Shown: positions 27,363 through 36,232 of the stretch, piece by piece
Layout of the letters: every line of letters starts with the position of its first letter
Numbering within the stretch: position 1 is the stretch's first letter
The notes under the pieces: generated by a model
What the model was told of the DNA's origin: nothing
The model's input: only the letters and a program-made list of their open reading frames with translations
Database searches by the model: none
Made by a program: the position numbers and the translations under genes
Origin: Azotobacter bryophylli
Lineage (GTDB): Bacteria > Pseudomonadota > Gammaproteobacteria > Pseudomonadales > Pseudomonadaceae
NCBI RefSeq assembly: GCF_042643485.1
Contig: NZ_JBHRSJ010000005.1
Location: 29,204-93,203 of the forward strand
Reading direction: 5' to 3'
Length of the DNA: 64,000 nt

Positions 27363-28439
27363 TCAGAACGGTTTGATCGCTACCTTGAGCACGCCGTCAC
27401 GCTGGTTGGCGAACAGGTCGTAGGCGGCTTCGATGTCGTCCAGCTTGTACTGGTGAGTAACCAACGGAGTCAGGTCGATACGGCCGGAAGCCACCACGTT
27501 GAGCAGACGGCGCATGCGTTCCTTGCCGCCCGGACAGAGCGAGGTGACGATCTTGTTTTCGCCCAGGCCGGCATGGAACGCCCCCAAGGGAATCTTCAGA
27601 TCGGTGGAGTAAACCCCGAGGCTGGACAGGGTGCCTCCCGGCTTTAGAACGCGCAGGGCGCTTTCGAAGGTGGATTGCAAGCCAAGCGCCTCGATCGCCC
27701 CGTCCACTCCCCGGCCGCCGGTCAGCTTGAGGATCTCGTCGACCACATCCACCTCGCGGAAGTTGAGGGTCACATCGGCGCCCAGCTGGCGGGCGACCCT
27801 CAGGCGCTCGTTGTTGCCGTCGATGGCGATGATGGTGCTGGCCCCGCGCAACTTGGCCCCGGCAGTGGCGCACAAGCCGATCGGGCCTTGGGCGAAGATT
27901 GCGACGATATCGCCGATCTTGATGTTGGCGGCCTCGGCGCCAGCGAAGCCGGTGGACATGATATCCGGGCACATCAGCACCTGTTCGTCGGTCAGCCCGT
28001 CGGGAACCGGCGCCAAGTTAGCCTGGGCATCGGGGACCAGGACGTATTCGGCCTGGGTGCCGTCGATGGTATTGCCGAAGCGCCAGCCGCCCATGGGTTT
28101 GTAACCGTGGCAGGAACAGCCCCCGTCCTGGGAGGGGAAGCCGTCCTGGCTGGCGTAGGAGGTGAAGCTCGGACAGATAGCGCCGGCGATCACCCGTTGA
28201 CCCTCCCGGTAGCCCTGGACGTTGCTGCCCAGCTTCTCGATGATGCCCACGGGCTCGTGGCCGATGGTCAGGCCCTGCTCGACCGGGTATTCGCCCTTGA
28301 GGATGTGCACATCAGTGCCGCAGATCGTGGTGGTCGTGATGCGCACCAGCGCATCGTTCGGACCGACCGGGGGGATCGGCTTCTCCCTCAGCTCGATACG
28401 ACCCGGGGCCAGGAACACGGCGGCTTTCATCATTGTCAT
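27363..28439 (-). CDS. Zinc-dependent alcohol dehydrogenase (MDR family)
   Basis: 358 residues. The catalytic zinc region has Cys40 and the GHEPVG motif at 60-65 (His61, Glu62). A Rossmann NAD(P)-binding domain begins at FAQGPIGLCATAGA and includes AIDGNNERLRVARQLGAD. The structural zinc loop (around 98-115) has scattered cysteines rather than the four-Cys pattern. It probably oxidises or reduces a short alcohol or aldehyde. An AAAGGAGC ribosome site precedes ATG-ACA-ATG-ATG, so 28439 or 28433 could be used. It is convergent with the GMC pair, which may act on related substrates, but no direct link is shown. Confidence 0.82.
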   Translation of the reverse strand: MTMMKAAVFLAPGRIELREKPIPPVGPNDALVRITTTTICGTDVHILKGEYPVEQGLTIGHEPVGIIEKLGSNVQGYREGQRVIAGAICPSFTSYASQDGFPSQDGGCSCHGYKPMGGWRFGNTIDGTQAEYVLVPDAQANLAPVPDGLTDEQVLMCPDIMSTGFAGAEAANIKIGDIVAIFAQGPIGLCATAGAKLRGASTIIAIDGNNERLRVARQLGADVTLNFREVDVVDEILKLTGGRGVDGAIEALGLQSTFESALRVLKPGGTLSSLGVYSTDLKIPLGAFHAGLGENKIVTSLCPGGKERMRRLLNVVASGRIDLTPLVTHQYKLDDIEAAYDLFANQRDGVLKVAIKPF

Positions 28440-28555
28440 CGAAACGCTCCTTTAGCAGTGGACCTGTGAGGCTGGGTGGTCCGGCTCCCTCAGATTAGCC
28501 GATGGGCTCCGACATCCCTTGATAGGTGTCAATCGGGCAGTCTGAGTTCCTTTCC

Positions 28556-29572
28556 TTACGGTTTATGCGTCATCGGCCGGCCCAAGGCATCCCGAGCCCT
28601 ACGGTATTCCGTCCCGTAAACCGAAAAAATCTCGGAAACCACCTGATCCGGCATTGCGTTCCGGCTCAGGGTCCTTTGCAGATGGCCGCAGCTTTCGGCG
28701 AAGCGAAACGATTCTTTGAGTAGCCGGGCGTTGAGTTGGAAATCACCGATCCGGCTCTCCCTGGCGAATATTGCTTGCAGCGTCGCCTTGACCAGTGCCG
28801 CAATGGCATCCGCTGTCGGTCGTGCCTGGCCCCGTCGCCAGTGCTCCAGCAGGCGTCGTTTGCAGTCGGGCGATTGCCCCTCTCCGATATCTTTCTCCCA
28901 GAGTGCGGCAAGGTGTTGATCGGGATTTCCGCTGGAAGGACAACCGCTGATCAGAGCGAGATGGTCGAGGTATTCCTCTAGCGGAGCTCTCCAGCGGCCG
29001 CTCGCCGGGTCGAGCGCCGGCAGGAAGTTCTCTAGCAGTACCACGTCCTCCAGGCCGGTCTGGCTGAGTGTGTCCCAATGCTCAAGGCTGAGGTCGACCA
29101 CCCTCCAGGCGGCCAGGCGGATCAGCACCACATGGGCATCGGCAATGCGCGATTGCAGTACGAGCGGGTGTTCCAGCAACATCCGCTCCGGCCACTCCTG
29201 CTCAAGCAGCCGCTCTAGGCGCACGCGAGCCGATGGGCAGCTCAGCTCTTGCGACAGAGCGCTTTGAATGAAGCAGCGGAATTTCTCCACCGTTCCGGAA
29301 ACCGTCGGCAGAATCCGGCAGGCCAGTTCCCGATCCTCTTCCAGTCGGTCCTGCCAGAACTGCTTGGCTGCCGGATGCTTGAAACTGGCACTCAGCAATC
29401 CGCCCCATTCGGCATGGAGGGGACGATGGAAATTCATTCCGGACCTGGCGACCGCAGAACGGATATTGGTATTGAGCAATTCCGACAGGTGGGCCAGCGG
29501 CGGGAACAACAGAGTCCCTTCCTCGGCGGGAGCCTGCCAATTCTCGGCCTGTACGGCCTCTTCCCTGGTCAT
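28556..29572 (-). CDS. Hypothetical protein, 338 residues, not recognised
   Basis: I do not recognise this protein. It is soluble, mostly helical and rich in Leu, Ala, Glu and Arg, with no signal peptide or membrane segment. The frame is open upstream to a TTG at 29608, but the ATG at 29570-29572 has AAGGA about 8 bases upstream and gives MTREEAVQAENWQAP as the start. It lies alone in the accessory segment between the alcohol dehydrogenase gene and plsC, transcribed on the minus strand. Codon use looks like the neighbours' high-GC pattern, so it is a real gene; its function is unknown. Confidence 0.6.
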   Translation of the reverse strand: MTREEAVQAENWQAPAEEGTLLFPPLAHLSELLNTNIRSAVARSGMNFHRPLHAEWGGLLSASFKHPAAKQFWQDRLEEDRELACRILPTVSGTVEKFRCFIQSALSQELSCPSARVRLERLLEQEWPERMLLEHPLVLQSRIADAHVVLIRLAAWRVVDLSLEHWDTLSQTGLEDVVLLENFLPALDPASGRWRAPLEEYLDHLALISGCPSSGNPDQHLAALWEKDIGEGQSPDCKRRLLEHWRRGQARPTADAIAALVKATLQAIFARESRIGDFQLNARLLKESFRFAESCGHLQRTLSRNAMPDQVVSEIFSVYGTEYRRARDALGRPMTHKP

Positions 29573-29778
29573 GCGCGGCGCATTCCTTTTCCGGCCTCCA
29601 GAGGCCAATAAGGGGGGGATGAAATATGAGCGAATGGATCCATGGAGTTTCCGGAACGTTCTAGTAGGGCCGTCCAGAGCGTCCTCCGGTGAAGACGATA
29701 GTAGCCCGTGAATAGTGTGATGGCGTCTGGTGAGAACATACCGTTTCGATGACGGATTTATCCATCATGCGCGATCGC

Positions 29779-29792
29779 GTTCCACGTGGAAC
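29779..29792. promoter_or_regulatory. parS: parS site near 29.8 kb
   Basis: GTTCCACGTGGAAC, the same perfect 14-bp palindrome as in recF, lies in the intergenic space upstream of the 338-residue gene and downstream of plsC. Intergenic location and perfect symmetry support a true ParB site. Confidence 0.88.
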
Positions 29793-29817
29793 CAGACACA
29801 CGTCAGAACCTCAGCCA

Positions 29818-29844
29818 ACAAAAAAGCCGGTCGAGGCCGGCTTT
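29818..29844 (-). terminator. Rho-independent terminator of plsC
   Basis: Reading the minus strand, AAAGCCGG and CCGGCTTT pair around six bases and are followed by TTTGTTGG after a further T run (TTTTTTG). It lies just after the plsC stop at 29868. Confidence 0.8.
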
Positions 29845-29867
29845 CTTGTTGGAGATGATCGATCAGG

Positions 29868-30644
29868 TCAGGAGACCTTGGCTTCGGCATCGATGACCGC
29901 GTTTTCGCCGTCGAGCACGCCCAGCTCCCGCTGGGTCTTTTCGATCCAGGCGAAGGCACGCTCGTTGAGTTCGGCAATGGCACGCGGGCCGGAACCTTCG
30001 GCATACAGCAGGGGACCGAAGACGACCTGGACTGTGCCCGGATGCTTGTTCCAGCCATCCTTTGGCCAATACACCCCGGCATCGAGCGCTACCGGCAACA
30101 CCGGCAGGTTGGCGTTCACTGCCAGAGATGCTCCGCCCCGGGAGAACTTGCCGATCTTTCCGACCGGCACGCGAGTGCCTTCCGGGAAGATCAGGACCCA
30201 GTTGCCTTGCATCAGCCGCTCATGCCCCTGGGTAGCCAGTTGCTTGAGTGCGGCCTTGGGGTTGCTGCGGTCGATGGCGATCGGCTTGACCTTGGCAATC
30301 GCCCAGCCGAAGAACGGCATGCGCAATATTTCGCGCTTGAGCACATGGCTCAGCGGTGCGAAGTAGCCGGTGAGAAAGAAGGTTTCCCAGGTGCTCTGGT
30401 GCTTGGCCAGGATCACGCAAGGCGTCTTCGGAATGTTCTCCAGGCCCCGGAGCCTGTAGTCGATTCCAAGAATCCACTTGGCCATCCAGACGGAACAACG
30501 GCACCAGCTCTGCGCCACCAGGCGGTAACGGGCCCGGTATCCCAGGAAGGGAGCGAACAGGAGGCTGGCCAGGCACCAGGAGACGGTGGTCAATGCCAGC
30601 AGGACATAGTAGAGCAGGATACGAAAGTACTTCATGACACTCAT
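29868..30644 (-). CDS. plsC: 1-acyl-sn-glycerol-3-phosphate acyltransferase
   Basis: 258 residues. One or two N-terminal membrane helices (about 6-35) precede the acyltransferase motif I, here KHQSTWE with His82 and Glu87 (H-x4-E in place of H-x4-D), and motif III FPEGTR at about 152-157. It makes phosphatidic acid at the inner membrane. In Pseudomonas this gene stands after gyrB next to gmhB, and the ATG overlaps the gmhB stop by 4 bases. The Glu-for-Asp change also occurs in pseudomonad homologues known to me, so it is not a defect. Confidence 0.9.
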   Translation of the reverse strand: MSVMKYFRILLYYVLLALTTVSWCLASLLFAPFLGYRARYRLVAQSWCRCSVWMAKWILGIDYRLRGLENIPKTPCVILAKHQSTWETFFLTGYFAPLSHVLKREILRMPFFGWAIAKVKPIAIDRSNPKAALKQLATQGHERLMQGNWVLIFPEGTRVPVGKIGKFSRGGASLAVNANLPVLPVALDAGVYWPKDGWNKHPGTVQVVFGPLLYAEGSGPRAIAELNERAFAWIEKTQRELGVLDGENAVIDAEAKVS

Positions 30645-31183
30645 CGATCGGTCTTGAGGAGGTGGTCGGCGACTGCCGCCAGGTCGTCGAAGACCTGGGT
30701 TCCGGGCGGCAGGCTATTCATCAGGGTGCGCAGCCCCTTGCCGGTTTTCACCAGGTAGGGAGTGCCGCCCAGCACCAGACCGGCATGCAGATCCCGGTGG
30801 CTGTCGCCCACCACCGGTACCCCGTGCAGATCCTCTAGGCCGAAATGTTCGGCGATGGTGCGGAACATGCCGGGCGCCGGCTTGCGGCAGTCGCAGCCAT
30901 CGTCCGGACCGTGCGGGCAATGCACGATCAGGTCGATGCGGCCGCCCTGCTCCATCACCAGCCGCTGCATTTTCAGATGCATGTCGGCCAGCGTGTTCAG
31001 GTCGAACAGGCCGCGGGCCAGACCGGACTGGTTGGTGGCGACCGCCACCGTCCAGCCGGCCTGGCTTAGGCGGGCGATCGCCTCGATGGAGCCGGGGATG
31101 GGAATCCACTCCTCCACCGATTTGACGAAGGCTTCGGAGTCCTGGTTGATGACTCCGTCGCGGTCGAGAACGATCAGCTTCAT
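30641..31183 (-). CDS. gmhB: D-glycero-beta-D-manno-heptose-1,7-bisphosphate 7-phosphatase
   Basis: 180 residues of the HAD superfamily. The nucleophile motif DRDGVIN at 7-13 holds Asp7 and Asp9. A zinc-binding loop is visible as CPHGPDDGCDCRKP, the GmhB-specific signature. It removes the 7-phosphate during ADP-heptose synthesis for the LPS core. It follows glyS with 6 bases and overlaps plsC by 4, so the three genes are likely co-translated. Confidence 0.93.
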   Translation of the reverse strand: MKLIVLDRDGVINQDSEAFVKSVEEWIPIPGSIEAIARLSQAGWTVAVATNQSGLARGLFDLNTLADMHLKMQRLVMEQGGRIDLIVHCPHGPDDGCDCRKPAPGMFRTIAEHFGLEDLHGVPVVGDSHRDLHAGLVLGGTPYLVKTGKGLRTLMNSLPPGTQVFDDLAAVADHLLKTDR

Positions 31184-31189
31184 GGGCTC

Positions 31190-33244
31190 TTATCCCAGTA
31201 GGGAGATATCCGCCACTCCGAGGAACAACCCACGCAGTTGCGCCAGCATCGCGTAGCGATTGGCCCGCACGGTCGGGTCCTCGGCGTTGACCAGCACCGA
31301 CTCGAAGTAGTGGTCCACCGGGGTGCGCAGGCTGGCCAGACGCTCCAGGGCCTCGCGGTAGCAGCGTGCGGCGGACAGCGGCTTGACCGCCTGCTGGGCC
31401 TGCTGCAGCGCCGAGTACAGGGAGAACTCGCTGGCGTTGTCGAAGTAGCGGGCTTCGACCGCGGACGGCAGCTTGCCCTCGTACTTGCCGAGCAGGTTGG
31501 ACACGCGCTTGTTCACCGCGGCCAGGGCCTCGGCTTCCGGCAGCTTGCGGAAGGCCTGCACGGCCTGCACGCGCTGGTCGAAGTCGAGCGCCGAATGCGG
31601 ACGCAGGGCGCGTACCGCCAGGTAGCTGGAGACGTCGACGCCCTCGTCCTCGTAACGTGCCCGCAGGCGGTCGAAGATGAACTCGGAGACCTGATCGGCC
31701 AGCCCCTTGCCCTTCACCTTGTCGCCGTACTGGGCGATGGCGAAGCGGATGGCCTCCTCCAGGTCCAGGTCCAGCTGCTTCTCGATGAGGATGCGCAGGA
31801 TGCCCAGCGCCGCACGGCGCAGAGCGTACGGGTCCTTGCTGCCGGTCGGCAGCATGCCGATGCCGAAGATACCGACCAGGGTGTCGAGCTTGTCGGCGAC
31901 CGCCACGGCGGCACCGGTCAGGGTGACCGGCAGTTCGGCACCGGCGCCGCGCGGCATGTACTGCTCGTTCAGGGCTTGGGCGACGTCCTCGGGCTCGCCA
32001 TCATTGAGCGCGTAGTAGTAGCCGGCGATGCCCTGCAGTTCGGGGAACTCGCCGACCATCTCGGTGGCCAGATCGCTCTTCGACAGCAGGCCGGCGCGGG
32101 CGGCACGCTTGGAATCGCCGCCGACGCTCTCGGCGACGAAGGCGGCCAGCTTGGAAACCCGCTTGGCCTTGTCCAGCACGGTGCCGAGCTGGGCCTGGAA
32201 CACCACGCTGGCCAGACGCTGGTTGAAGGACTCGAGCTTGTGCTTCTTGTCCTGCTTGAAGAAGAACTCGGCGTCGGTCAGGCGCGGGCGCACGACCTTC
32301 TCGTTGCCGGCGACGATCTGCGCCGGATCCTGGCTCTCGATGTTGGCCACGGTGATGAAGCGCGGCAGCAGCTTGCCGTTCTCGTCCAGCAGGCAGAAAT
32401 ACTTCTGGTTGTCCTGCATGGTGGAGATCAGCGCCTCCTGCGGCACGGCGAGGAAGCGTTCCTCGAAGGAGCAGACCAGCGGCACCGGCCATTCGACCAG
32501 GGCGGTCACCTCGTCTAGCAGATCATCCGGGACGATGGCGCTGCCCTTCTGCTCCGCGGCCAGTTGTGCGACACGCTTGGCGATCAGCGCACGACGCTCG
32601 GCGAAGTCGGCGACCACGTAAGCGCTGCGCAGGTCTTCCAGATAGGTGGTCGGCTTGCTGATGCGCACCGCGTCCGGATGATGGAAGCGGTGGCCGCGGG
32701 ATTCGCGGCCGGCACGCTGGGCGAGGATCTCGCAGTCGACCACCTGGTCGCCGAACAGCATCACCAGCCACTGGCTCGGACGGACGAACTCCTCTTTGCG
32801 TGCGCCCCAGCGCATACGCTTCGGGATCGGCAGGGCGTTCAGCGAAGCGTTGACGATCTCCGGCAGCAGCGCAGCGGCCGGCTGGCCGGCGATGGTGCGG
32901 GAAAAGCGCAACTTGGGGCCGCTCTGGTCGATTTCGGCCAGTTCCACGCCGCACTTCTTGGCGAAGCCGAGGGCGGCCTGGGTTGGGTTGCCCTCGGCGT
33001 CGAAGGCGGCCGCGGCCGGCGGACCGTCCAGATTGATGGTGCGATCCGGCTGCTGGGTGGCCAGTTGCTCGACCAGCACCGCCAGACGGCGCGGCGCGGC
33101 ATAGACATGGGCGACGCGATAGCCGAGGCCGGCATCGGCCAGGCCTTTCTCGATCCCGGCGAGGAAGGCCGTGGCGAGGTTCTTCAGGGCTTTCGGCGGC
33201 AGCTCTTCGCTGCCCAGTTCGACGAGAAAATCTTGTGCACTCAT
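31190..33244 (-). CDS. glyS: Glycyl-tRNA synthetase beta subunit
   Basis: 684 residues, matching the heterotetrameric GlyS. The start MSAQDFLVELGSEELPPKAL is the hallmark of the subunit, and the C-terminal DALR-like anticodon-binding part ends the protein. With GlyQ it charges tRNA-Gly. The start overlaps the last 4 bases of glyQ. Confidence 0.97.
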   Translation of the reverse strand: MSAQDFLVELGSEELPPKALKNLATAFLAGIEKGLADAGLGYRVAHVYAAPRRLAVLVEQLATQQPDRTINLDGPPAAAAFDAEGNPTQAALGFAKKCGVELAEIDQSGPKLRFSRTIAGQPAAALLPEIVNASLNALPIPKRMRWGARKEEFVRPSQWLVMLFGDQVVDCEILAQRAGRESRGHRFHHPDAVRISKPTTYLEDLRSAYVVADFAERRALIAKRVAQLAAEQKGSAIVPDDLLDEVTALVEWPVPLVCSFEERFLAVPQEALISTMQDNQKYFCLLDENGKLLPRFITVANIESQDPAQIVAGNEKVVRPRLTDAEFFFKQDKKHKLESFNQRLASVVFQAQLGTVLDKAKRVSKLAAFVAESVGGDSKRAARAGLLSKSDLATEMVGEFPELQGIAGYYYALNDGEPEDVAQALNEQYMPRGAGAELPVTLTGAAVAVADKLDTLVGIFGIGMLPTGSKDPYALRRAALGILRILIEKQLDLDLEEAIRFAIAQYGDKVKGKGLADQVSEFIFDRLRARYEDEGVDVSSYLAVRALRPHSALDFDQRVQAVQAFRKLPEAEALAAVNKRVSNLLGKYEGKLPSAVEARYFDNASEFSLYSALQQAQQAVKPLSAARCYREALERLASLRTPVDHYFESVLVNAEDPTVRANRYAMLAQLRGLFLGVADISLLG

Positions 33245-34197
33245 TCTGCAGCCTCCAGCTTGGCCAGTACTTCGTCACGCAATTCCGGGGAGGCCATGGG
33301 GAAGCCGAGTTTGGCGCGGGCCTGCAGGTAGCTCTGCGCGACGGCGCGGGCCAGGGTGCGCACGCGCAGGATGTAGCGCTGGCGTTCGGTCACCGAGATG
33401 GCGCGGCGGGCGTCGAGCAGGTTGAAGGTGTGCGAGGCCTTGAGGACCATTTCGTAGGTCGGCAACGGCAACTCCAGGGCGCTCAGGCGGTTGGCTTCCG
33501 ACTCGTAGAAGTCGAACAGCTCGAACAGCTTCTCGACGTTGGCATGCTCGAAGTTGTAGGTGGACTGCTCCACCTCGTTCTGGTGGAACACGTCGCCGTA
33601 GGTGACCTTGCCGAACGGACCGTCGGTCCACACCAGGTCGTACACCGAGTCCACGCCCTGCAGGTACATGGCCAGACGTTCCAGACCGTAGGTGATCTCG
33701 CCGGTGACCGGGTAGCACTCGACTCCGCCGACCTGCTGGAAGTAGGTGAACTGGGTGACCTCCATGCCGTTCAGCCAGACCTCCCAGCCCAGGCCCCAGG
33801 CGCCGAGGGTCGGCGATTCCCAGTTGTCCTCGACGAAGCGTACGTCGTGGATGCGGGTATCGATGCCGATCCGCCGCAGGGACTCCAGGTAGAGCTCCTG
33901 GATGTTGTCCGGGTTCGGCTTGAGCACCACCTGGAACTGGTAGTAGTGCTGCAGGCGGTTGGGGTTCTCGCCGTAGCGGCCGTCGGCCGGGCGGCGCGAG
34001 GGCTGCACGTAGGCGGCGTTCCAGGTTTCCGGGCCGATGGCGCGGAGAAAGGTGGCGGTGTGGAAGGTGCCGGCACCCACTTCCATATCGTAGGGCTGCA
34101 GCACCACACAACCCTGCTCGGCCCAGTAGTTCTGCAGGGCGAGAATCAGGTCTTGGAAGGTGCGCACGGCAGGCGTAGTCTGGCTCACAAAATTCAC
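33241..34197 (-). CDS. glyQ: Glycyl-tRNA synthetase alpha subunit
   Basis: 318 residues with the class II catalytic core: FQDLILALQNYWAEQGC, RRPADGRYGENPNR and ESPTLGAWGLGWEVWLNGME. The likely start is GTG at 34195-34197, with AGGACAGG just upstream, giving MNFVSQTTPAV. A second GTG at 34186-34188 would give the 315-residue form MSQTTPAV and is also possible. The gene is divergent from tag across a 78-base spacer that should hold both promoters. Confidence 0.96.
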   Translation of the reverse strand: MNFVSQTTPAVRTFQDLILALQNYWAEQGCVVLQPYDMEVGAGTFHTATFLRAIGPETWNAAYVQPSRRPADGRYGENPNRLQHYYQFQVVLKPNPDNIQELYLESLRRIGIDTRIHDVRFVEDNWESPTLGAWGLGWEVWLNGMEVTQFTYFQQVGGVECYPVTGEITYGLERLAMYLQGVDSVYDLVWTDGPFGKVTYGDVFHQNEVEQSTYNFEHANVEKLFELFDFYESEANRLSALELPLPTYEMVLKASHTFNLLDARRAISVTERQRYILRVRTLARAVAQSYLQARAKLGFPMASPELRDEVLAKLEAAE

Positions 34198-34275
34198 CCT
34201 GTCCTGAGGCTGCGACGTAAAAGGCTGGGATTATACCCCGATTCGCTGTGGCCCCGAGAGAGATGCACAGCCCAT

Positions 34276-34845
34276 ATGCCACGCTGCTTCTGGTGCTCCG
34301 ACGAGCCGCTGTACATGGCCTATCACGACGAGGAATGGGGCGTGCCCCTGCGCGATGGCAGAGCCCTGTTCGAGCTGTTGCTGCTGGAGGGGTTCCAGGC
34401 CGGATTGTCCTGGTTCACCGTGCTGAAGAAGCGCGAACGCTACCGCCAGGTGCTGTTCGGCTTCGACCCGCAGCGTCTGGCCGGTCTCGGCGACGCGGAG
34501 ATCGACGCCCTGCTGCTGGACCCGGGCATCATCCGCAACCGGCGCAAGCTCGAGGCCGTCCGGCAGAACGCCCGGGCCTGGCTGGGGCTGGAGAATCCGG
34601 TCGAGTGGCTGTGGTCCTTCGTCGGCGGCGTGCCGCGGATCAATCGTTTCCAGGCCCGCGAGGACGTCCCGGCGACCAGTCCCGAAGCCGAGGACATGAG
34701 CCGGGCGCTGAAGAAGGCCGGCTTCGCCTTCGTCGGGCCGACCATCTGCTATGCCTTCATGCAGGCGGCCGGGATGGTCATGGACCACACCACCGATTGC
34801 GACCGCCATGCCCAGCTGGCCGGTGCCGCCCAGCCCAGTGGATAG
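34276..34845 (+). CDS. tag: DNA-3-methyladenine glycosylase I
   Basis: 189 residues. Zinc ligands known in Tag are visible: Cys4 (MPRCFWC), His17 (AYHDEEWG) and a C-terminal His-Cys pair in MDHTTDCDRH. The active-site region LFELLLLEGFQAGLSWFTVLKKRE matches, including the conserved glutamate in LLLEG. It excises 3-methyladenine. The long open frame upstream is a shadow of glyQ; the ATG at 34276 is the family start. Confidence 0.94.
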   Translation: MPRCFWCSDEPLYMAYHDEEWGVPLRDGRALFELLLLEGFQAGLSWFTVLKKRERYRQVLFGFDPQRLAGLGDAEIDALLLDPGIIRNRRKLEAVRQNARAWLGLENPVEWLWSFVGGVPRINRFQAREDVPATSPEAEDMSRALKKAGFAFVGPTICYAFMQAAGMVMDHTTDCDRHAQLAGAAQPSG

Positions 34846-34958
34846 ACCCGCCGCCCTGCCGCTTTCCCCTCTGCCGCTGCAACTGTGGGCCCGATAAACA
34901 CGCCCGCGCCGCCGGCTGCTCTACAATGGCTGACCTTCTTTCCTGGGGAGTTCCGCTT

Positions 34959-35846
34959 GTGGATAAGCTCAAGGGTGCCGTGGTCGTCGGCTTCCTGCGT
35001 CTTTTCGCCCGGCTGCCCTGGCCGGCGGTGCAGGGTTTTGGGAATGCCATCGGCTGGCTGCTGGCGCGCATCCCGAATCGCTCGGCGCAGGTGGTGCGGA
35101 TCAACATCGAGAAGTGTTTTCCCGAACTCGATCCCGCCGCCCGCGACCGGCTGGTGCGGCAAAGCCTGAAGGACATCAGCAAGACCCTGACCGAAAGCGC
35201 CTGCGCCTGGATCTGGCCGGCACAGAAATCCCTCGCCCGGGTGCAGGAGGTCGAGGGACTGGAGGTGCTGGAGCGGGCGCTGGCCTCCGGCAAGGGCGTG
35301 GTCGGCATCACCAGCCACCTGGGCAACTGGGAAGTGCTCAACCATTTCTACTGCAGCCAGTGCAAGCCGATCATCTTCTACCGTCCGCCGAAGTTGAAGG
35401 CCGTGGACGAACTGCTGCAGAAGCAGCGGGTACAGCTGGGCAACCGCGTCGCACCCTCGACCCGCGAAGGCATCCTCAGCGTCATCAAGGAGGTACGCAA
35501 GGGCGGCGCGGTGGGCATCCCAGCCGATCCCGAGCCGAGCGAGGGCAGCGGCGTCTTCGTGCCCTTCCTCGGTACCCGGGCGCTGACCAGCAAGTTCGTG
35601 CCGGGCATGCTCGCCGGCGCCAAGGCGGTGGGGGTCTTCCTGCATGCGGTGCGCCTGCCGGACGGCTCCGGCTTCCGGGTGATCCTCGAGGCCGCTCCGC
35701 CGGAGATGTACAGCGAGGATACGGAAACCGCGGTGGCGGCGATGAGCGCGGTGATCGAGCGGTACGTGCGGGCCTATCCCAGCCAGTACATGTGGAGCAT
35801 GAAACGCTTCAAGAAGCGCCCGCCGGGCGAGGAGAAGTGGTACTGA
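34959..35846 (+). CDS. lpxL: Lipid A biosynthesis lauroyl acyltransferase
   Basis: 295 residues from the GTG at 34959, the length I know for pseudomonad LpxL/HtrB. The acyltransferase motif HLGNWE (His120, Glu125) fits H-x4-D/E, and RPPKL and EGSGVFVPF follow. It adds a secondary acyl chain to lipid A at the inner membrane. The GTG has GGGGAG 9 bases upstream; an in-frame ATG at 34926 would add 11 residues and lacks a site. The TACAAT just before could be a -10 box. Confidence 0.88.
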   Translation: MDKLKGAVVVGFLRLFARLPWPAVQGFGNAIGWLLARIPNRSAQVVRINIEKCFPELDPAARDRLVRQSLKDISKTLTESACAWIWPAQKSLARVQEVEGLEVLERALASGKGVVGITSHLGNWEVLNHFYCSQCKPIIFYRPPKLKAVDELLQKQRVQLGNRVAPSTREGILSVIKEVRKGGAVGIPADPEPSEGSGVFVPFLGTRALTSKFVPGMLAGAKAVGVFLHAVRLPDGSGFRVILEAAPPEMYSEDTETAVAAMSAVIERYVRAYPSQYMWSMKRFKKRPPGEEKWY

Positions 35847-35853
35847 GCGGTCT

Positions 35854-36174
35854 TCAGGCCGGCGGCGCCTGCTTGTCCAGCTTCTTCAGGAATACCGCCA
35901 TTTCCTTTTCCGCCTGCTTGTCGCCGTGCGTCTGCGCGGCGGCCAGTCCCTGTTGCCAGGCCCGCCGGGCCGCTTCGGGGTTTCGCTGGGCCAGATAGGC
36001 CTTGCCGAGCAGTTTCCAGGCCGCCGAGTAGCCGGGATCGAAGCCGACGCAGCGCTCGAGGTGCTCGACGGCGCGGGCCGCATCGCCGGCATCCAGATGG
36101 CCCTTGCCCAGGCCGAAGCGCAACAGCGCATTGTCGTTGCCCTTGGCCAGCAGCCTTTCCAGGGATTCGAGCAT
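35854..36174 (-). CDS. Tetratricopeptide repeat protein
   Basis: 106 residues with about two TPR units: LLRFGLGKGHLDAGDAARAVEHLERCV (about 17-43) and AAWKLLGKAYLAQRNPEAARRAW (about 51-73). It has no signal peptide. TPR helices suggest protein binding, but the partner is unknown. It ends just before lpxL ends on the other strand and starts 59 bases from trkA. Confidence 0.8.
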   Translation of the reverse strand: MLESLERLLAKGNDNALLRFGLGKGHLDAGDAARAVEHLERCVGFDPGYSAAWKLLGKAYLAQRNPEAARRAWQQGLAAAQTHGDKQAEKEMAVFLKKLDKQAPPA

Positions 36175-36232
36175 GGGCGTTTCCTCGTGGTCATGGCGGA
36201 TACAGTCTAGTGCCCCGCTGCCGGACCGGTTT

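Noticed and set aside
33235..34275. Long plus-strand frame running into tag
   Set aside because: It is the antisense shadow of glyQ; only the part from the ATG at 34276 encodes a known protein.
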